Shown here one piece after another: positions 9,413-19,510 of a stretch of 40,903 nt of DNA. The translations under genes were made by a program, and so were the position numbers. The first letter of the stretch is position 1; every line of letters begins with the position of its first letter. Below the pieces are notes generated by a model. It was given only the letters and a program-made list of their open reading frames with translations. It ran no database searches and was not told the DNA's origin. Origin of the DNA: Conidiobolus incongruus B7586 (Eukaryota > Entomophthoromycota > Entomophthoromycetes > Entomophthorales > Conidiobolaceae); the NCBI GenBank assembly GCA_000697335.1, contig JNEM01006361.1, positions 1 through 40,903 on the forward strand. The letters run 5' to 3'.

Positions 9413-10598
9413 ATATTTATTAATACTCCCACTTGTATCCCATCATTTAGATTCATTTATTTTTACCCTTACAAATGATTTTTGTTGAATTATACAACTG
9501 GATACAATAAGTTTATTTCATTATTGTTGAATCAAAAACACATACAGTAATTTTGTTATTGTTGTATTTATAATAAGTTTTAGAATTAAAGATGGTTTTT
9601 AGAAAAGTACTTGTAACATGATTTAGTAAATTATTTATTAATCCTTTATGTCCTAAAACTTACTGTTGAGATATTGTAGCAGAATATTTAGAAAAAAACT
9701 TTATTTCTATCTTTATCACTTTTGGGGTTTAAATAGTTGGTTCAATGAAGGATATGGTATTTGGTTAAAGTTTAGCAAAGAGGACAGAGTGAACAAAAAG
9801 TATCCTTTAATTATAGGCTGACAAAACCTGCTTAAAAAGAAGTAATATTGGTTTAACTATCAAATTGGGATAGGCGTTTAATTTTGAAATACATCATTAT
9901 GAATAAATTAAATGAATTTTTAAGTTGAATATAAATTGAATATTTTTCATATATTCAATCAAAACCTATTTAACAAAAAAAGCTCTATAGACTTCACACT
10001 AATAATAAAGATTTTGATAATATATAATTGAGATGATATATATACTAATATCAAATAAAATATATTAAATATTTTTATAAATGAGATAATTTGAAAAATA
10101 ATATCAATTTACAAATTTATAAAAAATTTTAATCAATATAAATTTTCTAAAAATTAAATAAAATTACATTTGACTTATAAAATAGTGGAATAGATACAGC
10201 TAATTAAGTATTATACAACTTCATATTGATTTATTAATACACTATTTATAACAATAGTATATTACCATCAAGATATTTGATTATTAATTCCAGCTATTTA
10301 ACAACATTCAAAAACGTTCAAATAAAGGATAATAGATTAATATTCAGAAAAATATATAGATGAAATTGAATTTTAATTTTTAAATTGAAATTTAATTTTA
10401 ACTAAATACTATAGATATGAAATTGATATTTCAAAATTTGTTGCAATTTTGTAAAAAAAAGCAAATATAAGAAAATGATTTTTGAATTGATATCCCATAA
10501 TTCACAGTATGAAAACGATCCTATTTAATTCCTTATATACATCAATTTATCAAAAATAAATTGAAAAAATATATTAAATTATAAATATTATATTCATA
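9413..10598. other. AT-rich intergenic region, no gene seen
   Basis: Mostly A/T with no coding signature. The part at about 9700-9880 is slightly less AT-rich but gives no recognisable frame. The last 100 bases presumably contain the promoter of the YqeY-like gene. Confidence 0.6.
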
Positions 10599-11194
10599 AT
10601 GAGTTTAATGTTTAAATTATTTCAAAGACAAAGCGTGTCTAGTAAATTAATTAATAATAATTTAGTTAGATTTTACTCAGATGGTAACTTCAATAATTAA
10701 TTTATATTTTTAAAATTAACATTTAGATAGAAGTTGCCAATACCATTTTAACCCAATTAAAATCTGATTTAAAGGCCAGTATGAAAGCTAGAGATAGCTT
10801 TAGATCTGGTTTAATTCGCGCCTTGTTATCTGATATTTCTTACGCCGAAAAAGCTATGGAGCCAGGTACCAAATTACTCAGAGATTCTGAATTAGCTCCT
10901 CTCTTGTTCAAAGCTATCGAACGTAGAAAAGATTCTGTTGAACAGTACAAAGCTGGAAATCGCAGCGATTTGGTTGAAGTTGAAGAGAAGGAAATTGAGT
11001 TAATTAAAGCTTATTTGCCTTTGCCTTTGACCGAGGAAGAAATTTTGACTGAAGTTAAGAAGATTGCGGACGAACTGGGATTAAAATCTGTTAAGGATAT
11101 GGGCAAATTGATGGCTGGTCTTCAGTTAGATGCTACTAGAGCTCCCAAAGCTGTAGTAGCTCAAGTTGCTAAGAAATATTTGCAATCGCTCTAA
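10599..11194 (+). CDS. mitochondrial GatB/YqeY-domain protein (AIM41-like)
   Basis: Two exons, 10599-10683 and 10731-11194, encode about 182 aa. Exon 1 gives a typical mitochondrial presequence: Arg/Lys/Ser/Asn-rich, no acidic residue before position 28, ending VRFYSD with an R-3-type cleavage context (RFY-S). The rest is a full YqeY domain: LKSDLKASMKARDSFRSGLIRALLSDI, KAIERRKDSVEQYKAGNRSDLVEVEEKEIELIKAYLP and MGKLMAGLQLDATRAPKAVVAQVAKKYL. YqeY is related to the C-terminal tail domain of GatB and binds RNA. The yeast homologue Aim41 is mitochondrial, with no settled role. The acceptor used is TAGATAG at 10724-10730; splicing four bases earlier would break the frame. The stop lies 73 bases from that of the convergent NDK-like gene. 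Confidence 0.9.
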
Positions 11195-11267
11195 ATTTTA
11201 GAATTGTTTCAGAATTATCGAATTAAATTACTAATTGAGAATTCTTTTATTTAAATATATGAATAAA

Positions 11268-12488
11268 TTATAATATGCTTTTCAAAAAACTCATAAATGT
11301 TCCTTTTCTTTCGCAAGATTCGGAGCATTTTTCGTCATTAGTAGTGTCAATGGGTTTGGGGAAGAATTTATCTTTATCTGATTGATAGCGAGCATTGTTA
11401 ATGCTAGTGTAATACCTATATAATTGGTTAATTCAAGTCTAATTGTTTTAAATAAGATATTAGAATTACCTAAAATTTAATGGTTTATCCATAAAGAATA
11501 AATAAGCATTCATCAGAGGGATAATTCCCTTATCACTACCAATTTCCATTGCCACAGTCGAATCAGTACTAAATCAGAAGAGATTAGTCTCAGTATAAAA
11601 TCAATTCAATAAGACTAACTACTTGATATTAGATTTCAAATTATTTCCAAAGCTGAAATAATGATTCAAGTTAGATATATCATGGACACAGCTCTTGGAT
11701 AAAATCTTAAATGTGCAAAATTCCATATTTTTCAAAAAATTTTCAATTGTTTGTGGTGAACTTTGAATCAAAACAATAGTTTTATCACTATTTACTTTGG
11801 GATTTAAATTAAATTCTATGGGGAGTTCTCGAATTTCAGGGTTGAACATAAATTCTATTTCTCTTTTTGCGGAGCTGTCAGAGTCGGAACCGTGAACCAA
11901 ATTTCTTGTTAAATCGGTACCTTTCCTAGCACGAAGACTAAATATTGTTAACCTAAAAGTTCTATTAAATACTATAAACATAATGTAAAAATACCTTGCA
12001 GGAGATGATACTTTAGCTTTTTTGGGATCTGTAGGACCAATTAAAGATCTCCAAGATTTGACAGCATCAACACCTTCTAGCTCTAATATTGTTACAGGAC
12101 CACTGAAAACATGTTTAAATAACTTATTTAAGAAATATATATTATGAAATTACCTAGTAATATAGCTTACCAATTCACCATAAAAGGGTCTATCCCTATG
12201 TTCCTCATAAAATTCACCAGCTTGTTTCTTAGTTAACCAAACTACTTTTTGTCTAATAATTGTCAAATTATTCAAATTTATGTTATTGAAAATTAAAGTT
12301 CTTTTGGCATAGTTGAAGCCGTCAGGTTTTATCATAGCGAATGTTTTCTTAGTTTCTAAAAGCTAAATTGATATTTGAGTTATTAAGAAATAATAACACA
12401 TAGTTATATTGTTTACTTGGGAAGTATAAAATGATATTATCAAACATAGTGATATGATATATTGATTAATTTTATTCATTTTTATCAT
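11268..12488 (-). CDS. NDK-domain protein with signal peptide and long C-terminal extension
   Basis: Six exons join in frame to about 321 aa: 12488-12417, 12362-12154, 12102-11995, 11952-11623, 11568-11470 and 11415-11268. Residues 1-24 look like a cleavable signal peptide (QYIISLCLIISFYTSQ). Residues 30-166 are a nucleoside diphosphate kinase domain, which normally transfers the gamma-phosphate between NTP and NDP through a phospho-histidine. Here FAMIKPDGF holds the catalytic Lys (K36), RPFYGELVSYITSGP matches the family's RPF..LV.YM.SGP, and RARKGTDLTRNLVHGSDS holds the active His (H150). The kinase could therefore be active. After it come about 155 residues of no known fold; DKTIVLIQSSPQTIENFL vaguely recalls the start of a second, degenerate NDK domain. 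The end has a CSESC pair. A secreted or lumenal NDK is unusual. The second in-frame Met (12479) would still leave the signal peptide. The start is 200 bases from that of the divergent neighbour. Confidence 0.8.
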
Positions 12489-12688
12489 TATCCTTATTTT
12501 GTTATTAAATGGTAAAAAGGTGAATTGAATTTTATCGATGATATATTTAATTAGTAATATAACTTAAACCCATAATAAGTATTAAAATTGCATTAATTTA
12601 AATTATTCAATTTAGAGGTCCTAGTCATAAAACATTATTTAAAAACTCAATTAAATCATAAATCTAATTATTAAAATAAATCTCAAAG
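12489..12688. promoter_or_regulatory. short divergent promoter region
   Basis: The 200 bases between the start of the minus-strand NDK-like gene and that of the plus-strand one-TM protein gene must carry both promoters. The sequence is AT-rich without a clear canonical box. Confidence 0.4.
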
Positions 12689-12955
12689 ATGACACAATTA
12701 GAATCCATACAAACTTCCAGCACACAAGTCCAAGCTCCTACAACACTATATCAACAATTTCCCCAGGAAAGTAAGCATTCACAGCCTTTATTACCCCATC
12801 CCCTTACCACACTAGCGAAAAATACGACCAAATTTATAGTTCAACAGGTAGTGATACCATTTGTACAAGGTTTCGGCCTTAAATTGGTTTATTTATCATT
12901 TTTAAACTTTTTCTTAATCCCTCTATTTCCTAGAAGATTTGGTAATAAGAAATAA
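12689..12955 (+). CDS. small one-TM protein, possibly Mim1/TOM13-like outer-membrane protein
   Basis: A single-exon 88-aa protein. Residues 1-45 are polar, Gln/Ser/Thr/Pro-rich and probably disordered. Residues 49-80 are hydrophobic (FIVQQVVIPFVQGFGLKLVYLSFLNFFLIPLF), and the end is basic (PRRFGNKK). A polar N-terminus, one membrane segment containing IPF-x-x-G-x-G and a short basic C-terminus resemble Mim1 (TOM13), which inserts helical proteins into the mitochondrial outer membrane. The yeast protein has LLPFLNGMMLGFG at that place. The match is short, so this is a suggestion and not an assignment; another small mitochondrial or ER membrane protein would fit as well. The start is the first ATG and is preceded by CAAAG. 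Confidence 0.6.
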   Translation: MTQLESIQTSSTQVQAPTTLYQQFPQESKHSQPLLPHPLTTLAKNTTKFIVQQVVIPFVQGFGLKLVYLSFLNFFLIPLFPRRFGNKK

Positions 12956-14119
12956 TTTAAGTGTAATAAATTGTTTTTAAGTTTTATATTGGTTTTTTCA
13001 TATTTGAGATATTATTATTACTATTATTACTATTATTATTATTATTATTATCAAATTTAGGATTTATCAATATAGTTTGAAAATTTAAACATCGAATTGA
13101 ATATAATATTTATTAAATTCTCTGTTTTGATATATTAATTATATTATTATTATAGATATTTCACTAAAAATATTGATTAAAATTTTATTTCAAAACTGAA
13201 TATTGTATCAGATATAATAATAATTATTATCATTCATTAATACATCATCATTATCTAATTAAATAATTCAATATGAATATATATAAATTAGTTATTTCTA
13301 AAAACTTTGAACCATGTAACATTTTACAAGTTTTACTATAAGATAAAATTTAATTAATATATAATTAATTAATTGATTATTAACATCAATTTTATTAAAA
13401 TTTTAAATCTATTAATTTCAAAAATTAAATAAAAATAATCCAAATTTAATAATAATAATAATAATAATAATATATTAAAATATTTAATAATTTTTTTAAA
13501 ACTTAGAATTTTTAATCAGTGATAATTAATTTATTAAATTCTAAGAATTTAAAAAGTTAGAATTTTTTAATTATTAATTTTTTTTCTCATCCTTATTATT
13601 AGTTATTAAATTTCTTTTAAATTTTTTATTATATTATTATTAAATAATTAATATGAACTATGAATACTATAACTTAATAATTTTGACAAAATTTAATAAC
13701 ATTAAATTATTATTCTGATATATTACATTAATTTATTATGTTTTAAGATTCATAACATTTGATAATATCAAATTAACAAAAACTTGGTTAAATAATAAAC
13801 CTGGATTTTTTATTCACCATTCTTTAATAAAAACTTTATACATTTTTAAATATTTAATTGTGATCAAAATATCTTAAAATTTATATAATAAAAAAAATTT
13901 TTAATTAATGTTGAATATATATATATATATATATTTATTAAACAATTATTGTTTTAAATTTCATATTAAAAATATTATTATTCAAATTATAATATTTAAT
14001 ATATTGACAATAATAATAATTTTTGTTAGTTATTCATTTTAATAAAATTTATTTTTATTGGAAAAAATATATAGAATATAATTAAAAATTTAAAAGATTA
14101 TATTGAAAAATAGTTGGAT
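12956..14119. repeat. AT-rich spacer with trinucleotide and TA microsatellites
   Basis: There is no gene. Simple repeats are an ATT/ACT-type run at about 13009-13050, an AAT run at about 13448-13470 and an alternating TA run at about 13914-13933. The rest is irregular A/T sequence. Confidence 0.7.
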
Positions 14120-14464
14120 TTACAAAATCATACAACTATTACCACTAGTCCTCTGTTCAGTTTGAACTTGTGGAACGTATTCGTCACCTTGACTATCGCC
14201 TTCCATTAGTTGAATTAATCTGTCATTATTCCATTCGATATTGATGGGAAGAATAATTCTAATCGCTGAGGTTTGAGCTGGTGCAGAGTCAGAATTGACG
14301 TTATCCTGATTCAAATCGGAAGGAGGTTTGTTAGAATTGTTGTGTTGAGCCAACTGAGCCGAATTTCCTTCACTCTGGTCAATTCTATTAGAGTGAGGAT
14401 AATTGCTAGTGGGAGCTCCAGCAATTGCAAGCATCAGAGAAGTGGAAACGATGGTAGATTTCAT
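14120..14464 (-). CDS. small secreted protein, Ser/Asn/Gln-rich, ending in a CaaX-like motif
   Basis: A 114-aa single-exon frame of unknown family. The signal peptide is MKSTIVSTSLMLAIAGAP. The body is rich in N, Q, S, D and P and is followed by IRIILPINIEWNNDR. The last four residues are CMIL, which would fit a prenylation box if the protein were cytosolic; that is at odds with a signal peptide and may be chance. Its signal peptide and the later I-x-I-x-I patch resemble those of the 15493-15720 protein (LILAINGKP, then ATIPIEIE). The two are likely paralogues, both on the minus strand. The start is the only ATG that gives the signal peptide. Function is unknown. Confidence 0.6.
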   Translation of the reverse strand: MKSTIVSTSLMLAIAGAPTSNYPHSNRIDQSEGNSAQLAQHNNSNKPPSDLNQDNVNSDSAPAQTSAIRIILPINIEWNNDRLIQLMEGDSQGDEYVPQVQTEQRTSGNSCMIL

Positions 14465-14824
14465 AGTGATAGATTACAAATTAAAGTTAAGATTAATTAA
14501 TATTATTATTATTATTATAGTACACAAACTATAACTTCATACACATATATTTCAATATCTTTTATACTTTTTCAAAAAATTTTTACTTTGTTAAATATAA
14601 AATTAAATATATATTTTTTACTTTGAGGAAATAAATAAAATTAACCAAGAAGTTTAAATTCTAAGATTTTATCATAAAAAAATTTAAGTATCAATATTTG
14701 ATATTTAAAAATTTTCAAATAATATCAAATAAGATGAATTAAATAGCCAATATATATAAATTTTATAGTGGATTTGTTATTATTTTTACTATAATACTTA
14801 ATTATTCAAATATATACTTATATT
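14465..14824. other. AT-rich spacer
   Basis: Contains a short ATT repeat just upstream of the secreted-protein start (about 14501-14518). No gene seen. Confidence 0.5.
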
Positions 14825-15200
14825 ACAAACTGCAATGACGTTGTATTGTTCCTATTCTTTTAACTTGTCGGTAGAATTCCTATCTACCATCACATGTCCC
14901 GCTGATCCACTCGTACGCCCAACTTTAATATTGTTGCCTTCAAATAATAAACCTGACGTGGCTTTGATTTGTTGAGTTAAGTGATTTAATTCAAAGGTTG
15001 TTTATCTCACGAAAAAATTTAGGTCATCATCTTTTGGACAAGCGTCATTTATAACTTTGGATACTTGTGAGTAGTCATATTGCTAACAATCCATTCAACC
15101 AGAATATCAGGAGCATTGTCTCCAATCGTCCCAAGTGAAACAGCTGTTGTACATTCACCACCACTACAAATATTCAGATATTTTATATTTTTTAAAGGTT
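14825..15200 (-). pseudogene. decayed coding fragment, family not recognised
   Basis: This block has clearly coding-like composition within very AT-rich DNA. On the minus strand it gives short readable pieces such as CSGGECTTAVSLGTIGDNAP and, in another frame, EGNNIKVGRTSGSAGHVMVD. It is broken in several places and has no start I can find. The Gly/Ser and Cys content would suit a secreted protein, in keeping with the small secreted-protein genes on either side, but I do not recognise the family. Confidence 0.4.
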
Positions 15201-15492
15201 GAATTTTTTCTTAGAGAAGTTTTTATTATTATTATTATATTCATAACCAACACATTGCCTTATATAATAAAAATAAATTTGTAATAAATAATAAAATTAT
15301 TTTATTATATTTAAAATTAAAAATATTACAAAGTATATATTAAAAAATAATTAATAGAAAAAAATAATTTTTAAAATTAATAAATATTGCCAATTTTTAA
15401 AATATTAATATAAAATAAATGAGAAAAAAAATTAATCATGGAGTTGAAGATCGCTATTATGGCCACTGGCAACAGCATATTAACTAGTTCTT
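15201..15492. other. AT-rich spacer
   Basis: Short ATT and TA runs only. No gene seen. Confidence 0.5.
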
Positions 15493-15720
15493 TCACCATC
15501 TTCGATACCAGATATATTCATTACCGCTATCCTTATCATCGTCAACAATTCCAATTGCAATATTTTTGCGAATAATTTGATCTTTTGCAGTTTCAATTTC
15601 AATAGGAATGGTTGCAATATGGCTGTAGTTGGGTTCTTTGTTAGTAGCAGGAGAGTCAACAACAGGCTTTCCGTTAATGGCAAGGATCAAAGAGATTACA
15701 AAGACAGTGAATTTCATCAT
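15493..15720 (-). CDS. small secreted protein
   Basis: A 75-aa single-exon protein. MMKFTVFVISLILAINGKP is a strong signal peptide. The mature part, about 56 residues, has no cysteine: an acidic/Asn segment, ATIPIEIETAKDQIIRK, a DDDKD patch and an aromatic-basic end (EYIWYRRW). It belongs with the 14120-14464 and 18737-18997 genes by the shared pattern MKF/MKS-...-S-L-I/M-L-A-I in the signal peptide, small size and strand. The first of two tandem ATGs was used. Function is unknown; secretion is inferred from the signal peptide. Confidence 0.6.
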   Translation of the reverse strand: MMKFTVFVISLILAINGKPVVDSPATNKEPNYSHIATIPIEIETAKDQIIRKNIAIGIVDDDKDSGNEYIWYRRW

Positions 15721-15940
15721 TTTTAAATTAGTATTAATCAGTTAAAATATTTGTTATTTACAAAGAAATTCAAAAATAACACTGTGTTATTTATATATGT
15801 ATTCATTCTTTGAGAAATTGATAAATTAATTTTTAATTTTTCAAAAATTATTTCAATAAATTAAACCAATATGAAAAAAAATTCTAAGATTTTTAAATTT
15901 TTAATATAAGAATTTTTAAACTTGATTTAATCATTAATTA

Positions 15941-15971
<31 letters not shown>

Positions 15972-18002
15972 TTGAATTACTAAAATTTAAATAAATTAAT
16001 ATATTATTAATTAACAAAAAATAAATATTAATTTCTCAATTTTATTATATTATTTTTATGGAAAAATTTATAAATTTTTTCGAATAAATAAATTTAATTA
16101 TTATAAAATATTAAATTGTATTATATGGTATAACACATGATTCTGATTAGTGCAAATTATTAATTTTTACAATATTTTATTAGAAAATACCAATATATTC
16201 AGGTATTTCTCATTAGTTAATAGTATTAGATATTAATTTGCAAGTTAATAAATTTTAGCATTAGAAAAGAGTTTGATAAAAAAATAATAATAAATAATGC
16301 TTATTTAATACTTTAAATCTTTACATAAATCATTATATGGTTTTATAAATAAAAGAATTATAATTATAAAAAACCAATCATTATTTTAGGTGATAAAGGA
16401 ATGAATTGAATTATTTAATCAAATTAATTATTTACATATTTATTTTTTAGTTATATGTATAATCAGTAATAAAAATTGATTGACAAGTGGATAATACTAA
16501 GCTTCAATACTGGATATTGCATACTTGAATAAAAAATTAAACAAATTGATTATTGTATATTCAAATCAATTTCAACCCAAATAAGCATAGTCACTAAGTA
16601 ATATGTTTATGCTTTGTGAAAAATCTTGCTGAGATATCTGAGATTAATATTAATATATTGGTATATGAGGTATTAAATTAAATGCAAATTACCGATCATT
16701 TTTGAATATTATATTATTTGTTTATTAGGTAACCCTAAGTAGTGAACATAATAAGGATATATTTTACTTAGCTGGAATTATCATAGAAATTATTTCTCAG
16801 AATATTTAGTATCTTGAGTGTAAATAATATTACAACAAATATAAAAATTAACTCTGATAATATTGAAATTCAATGAAGTTTATAATTTTGAATATGGCCA
16901 ATTATGATTCTTATTTTTTTCACTATGTAATTTGTATATAATAAATTATTTTTACATTTTTATATGAAAAAGTTATATATTAATCTATGAAAACCAATAA
17001 TAGTTATAAATATCTTTAAATTAAGCTAAAAATTTTCAATATATTAATTAGATTGCTAATTTTTTTAAAAAATATTATATAAATTTTTATTTTTTAATTA
17101 TATGAAAAGCAACATTAAATCATATATATAATTAATTTTAAATTTTGAAAAATAGTCCAACAGTATCAATTGTGTTATTAAAAATTCAGTAATATATTCA
17201 ACACTTTTTATAATTATTAATTATAATGATTTCATTATATCATATATTATATATCAATAGAAATTTTTATTAGCTTACTTTTGATTAATATTTATACAAT
17301 TCCCAATGTCATCGACCATTAGTAACCATCTAGCATTATTTGTAGTTAAAACACTATTTGAATTATGATAATATTAATATTGATATAAAATATCAATATA
17401 TATATTAAATCAATTATAAGCTATTAATGTATAATTGTTAGCAATTTAATTCATGTATTATCAAAGTACCCAATTGTATTTTGTATTTGCTTTTTAATAT
17501 ATAAAATGATGTTATTTATATTATTAAAGTTCAATTCATCAAAATATATTGCTTCAAATATATATTATTTAATAACTTATTTTAATCAACTTTGAAAATA
17601 ATATCATATATATATATATATAACTTTTAATTTTAATTATATTTAATAAAAAATTGAGTAATTTATAATATCTTAGAAATTTAATAAAAAAAGTCATTAT
17701 TTAACGAAGATGTGATAAAATTAAACAAATTTTAGAAATATGTTCTAGGGTTTATTAAATAGAGCTTAGATTTTAACATTATTATTCATTATACTTAATA
17801 AATCGATGGTTATTATTTGAATTTTTTCATATTATTTTCAATATTAATATTCAGATATACTGATAATTAGTATATTATTCTTCTGGAAACATATTATAAA
17901 TATACACAATTTGATTCAGGTCTAGAGTCTAGTTTAACTTTTTAACATTAAAACCCATTAAATTTGAAATTCTATCTGCTATTTGAAGTTTTTTATTTCA
18001 AG
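15721..18002. other. AT-rich gene-free region with an ATT microsatellite
   Basis: An ATT repeat of about 30 bases lies at about 15941-15971, and a short TA run at about 17608-17622. I see no conserved frame, tRNA or transposon end in the remaining 2.3 kb. Confidence 0.6.
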
Positions 18003-18297
18003 ATGGGTAACGGTTATTGTACAAATCTTATTCCTGTCACTGAATAACAATTTTAAATTTTGAAATATTAAATCCAATTTTTCAGCAGAGTTATCATCAG
18101 ATTAGAGTGAAAGTATTGTTCAGTTTGGTAAAAATTATAGTGATGCTCAAGATTCAAACTAATACATCCTCCAATTTTCAGATGGTAATCTCATCTACCA
18201 AGGCAACTCCAATTAAATGGAATGCAAATTATATTCACAAAACTTTGCCTTAAACATTGAGCTCAAGATTCAATTAGTTAATTATTTATCTCAATAA
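18003..18297 (+). pseudogene. decayed secreted lectin-like fragment (bulb-type/GNA lectin-like)
   Basis: After what looks like an intron acceptor (TTTTTCAG at about 18084), one frame reads to about 18297 with three in-frame stops. It contains ESIVQFGKNYSDAQDSN and ILQFSDGNLIYQGNS. The second segment resembles the Q-x-D-x-N-x-V-x-Y motif of bulb-type (GNA) mannose-binding lectin repeats, one residue short. These lectins are common as secreted proteins in some fungi. An upstream ATGGGTAACGG at 18003 may be part of an earlier exon. The match is short and the assignment tentative. Confidence 0.35.
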
Positions 18298-18736
18298 ATT
18301 TATCAATAATTTTTCAAATATTTCTCAAAATAACATAATAATACACTTGAATTATTGAGTAATATATTTAAATTAATTTTATTTTATTATAATATTAAAA
18401 TTATTAAATTTTTATAATATTAATTATTAATTATATTACAAATAATATTAACTAATGAGTTCAGTAGTGACTATCAGTCATAATCATTATTGGCTAAAAT
18501 TTTAAATATTAAGATATAAAATTGAATTATGTACTCTAAATTAAATATTATTTGAATTAATTAAATAATTTTATAAATAATAAAAAGCTTTTTTTGAATT
18601 ATTATTATTACTATTAGTTGAAATTAATTAAAATAATTAATTATCAATCTGAATTAAAGTTTTAAAGTTAAAAATGATTTATTAAAAACTTAATGTATTG
18701 ATAATTTATCATTACTCATAAAGACTTTCAAATTCA
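18298..18736. other. AT-rich spacer
   Basis: No gene seen. It holds the 3' flank of the minus-strand secreted-protein gene. Confidence 0.5.
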
Positions 18737-18997
18737 TTAAATATATCCTGTTCGTGAATAATTATCGACTAAAAATTTTGAATAAGATCCGCGGTGTAAT
18801 GGTTCGAAGGCATTGCTGCGTAGACTTTGATCTTCATAGTGATCGTTATTATCAACTTCTTGAAATTGGAGATATCTGTCATGATCCTGTGTGTGAAGTT
18901 GGTGAATAACGTGATTTTGCTGGTCGATTGGAGGAAAACTCAATACTTGGTTTAAACTGATTGCAAGAATTAAAGAAGTGAATGTAAAGAATTTCAT
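18737..18997 (-). CDS. small secreted protein, His/Asp/Gln-rich
   Basis: An 86-aa single-exon protein. MKFFTFTSLILAISLNQVLS is a typical signal peptide, closest to that of the 15493-15720 gene (SLILAI in both). The mature part is polar, with many His, Gln and Asp residues (NHVIHQLHTQDHDRYLQFQE), then LHRGSYSKFLVDNYSRTGYI. It has no cysteines. No known family is recognised. The start was chosen as the ATG opening the signal peptide. Confidence 0.65.
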   Translation of the reverse strand: MKFFTFTSLILAISLNQVLSFPPIDQQNHVIHQLHTQDHDRYLQFQEVDNNDHYEDQSLRSNAFEPLHRGSYSKFLVDNYSRTGYI

Positions 18998-19223
18998 ATT
19001 AATTAACTACAATAATTTAATATAATCAAATATTATTACTTTGACAATATTTTATATTGAATTTTCTTGATAAATGTTTTCAGATTAATAATTTTCAAAC
19101 AAAGAAATAAATTTATTAGTAAAACTCAAAGAGTTAAAATTCTTAGAATTTTAAATGATAATTGAATAATTATAAAAATTAGAATAAATAATGTAAAAAA
19201 AGGAATACAAAATAAAACCTCGA

Positions 19224-19297
19224 CGCTCCCAGGTGGGCTTGAACCACCAACCTCCCGATTAACAGTCGGACGCGCTAGCCAATTGCGCCATGGAAGC
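19224..19297 (-). tRNA. tRNA-Asn (anticodon GTT)
   Basis: The 74-nt minus-strand sequence folds as a standard cloverleaf. The acceptor stem is GCTTCCA pairing with TGGGAGC, with discriminator G. A D-arm contains GGCGCAATTGGCTAGCGC. The anticodon arm is CCGACTGTTAATCGG with anticodon GTT (19263-19261), and the T-arm has GGTTCAAGCC. There is no intron. The A and B box promoter elements of RNA polymerase III are internal. A short T-run follows downstream (about 19195-19201 read on the minus strand). Confidence 0.97.
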
Positions 19298-19510
19298 TAA
19301 GGTTAAAGAAAGTTAATAAAATTAAAATATAATGTTAAAGCTAAAATAATCTCTACATCAATTGTAACTACATCAAATCAAATATATAAAAAATTAATTT
19401 GAAATATATAATCTTAATACCTAATAAATTTTAAATTACTATAATATTAATTTTGCTAATGTAAACAATTTAAAGAGAAAAATCAATATATATTTAATTT
19501 CAATGGAACT

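Noticed and set aside
9247-9456. 69-aa minus-strand frame in the GC-rich block
   Set aside because: No protein-like features; better explained as chance reading of an LTR-like sequence.
13009-13050. Possible CRISPR-like or structured repeat
   Set aside because: It is a simple ATT/ACT microsatellite without spacers, and the window is eukaryotic.
15480-15683. 67-aa minus-strand frame overlapping the 75-aa secreted protein
   Set aside because: Different frame of the same DNA; the 75-aa frame has an ATG and a signal peptide.
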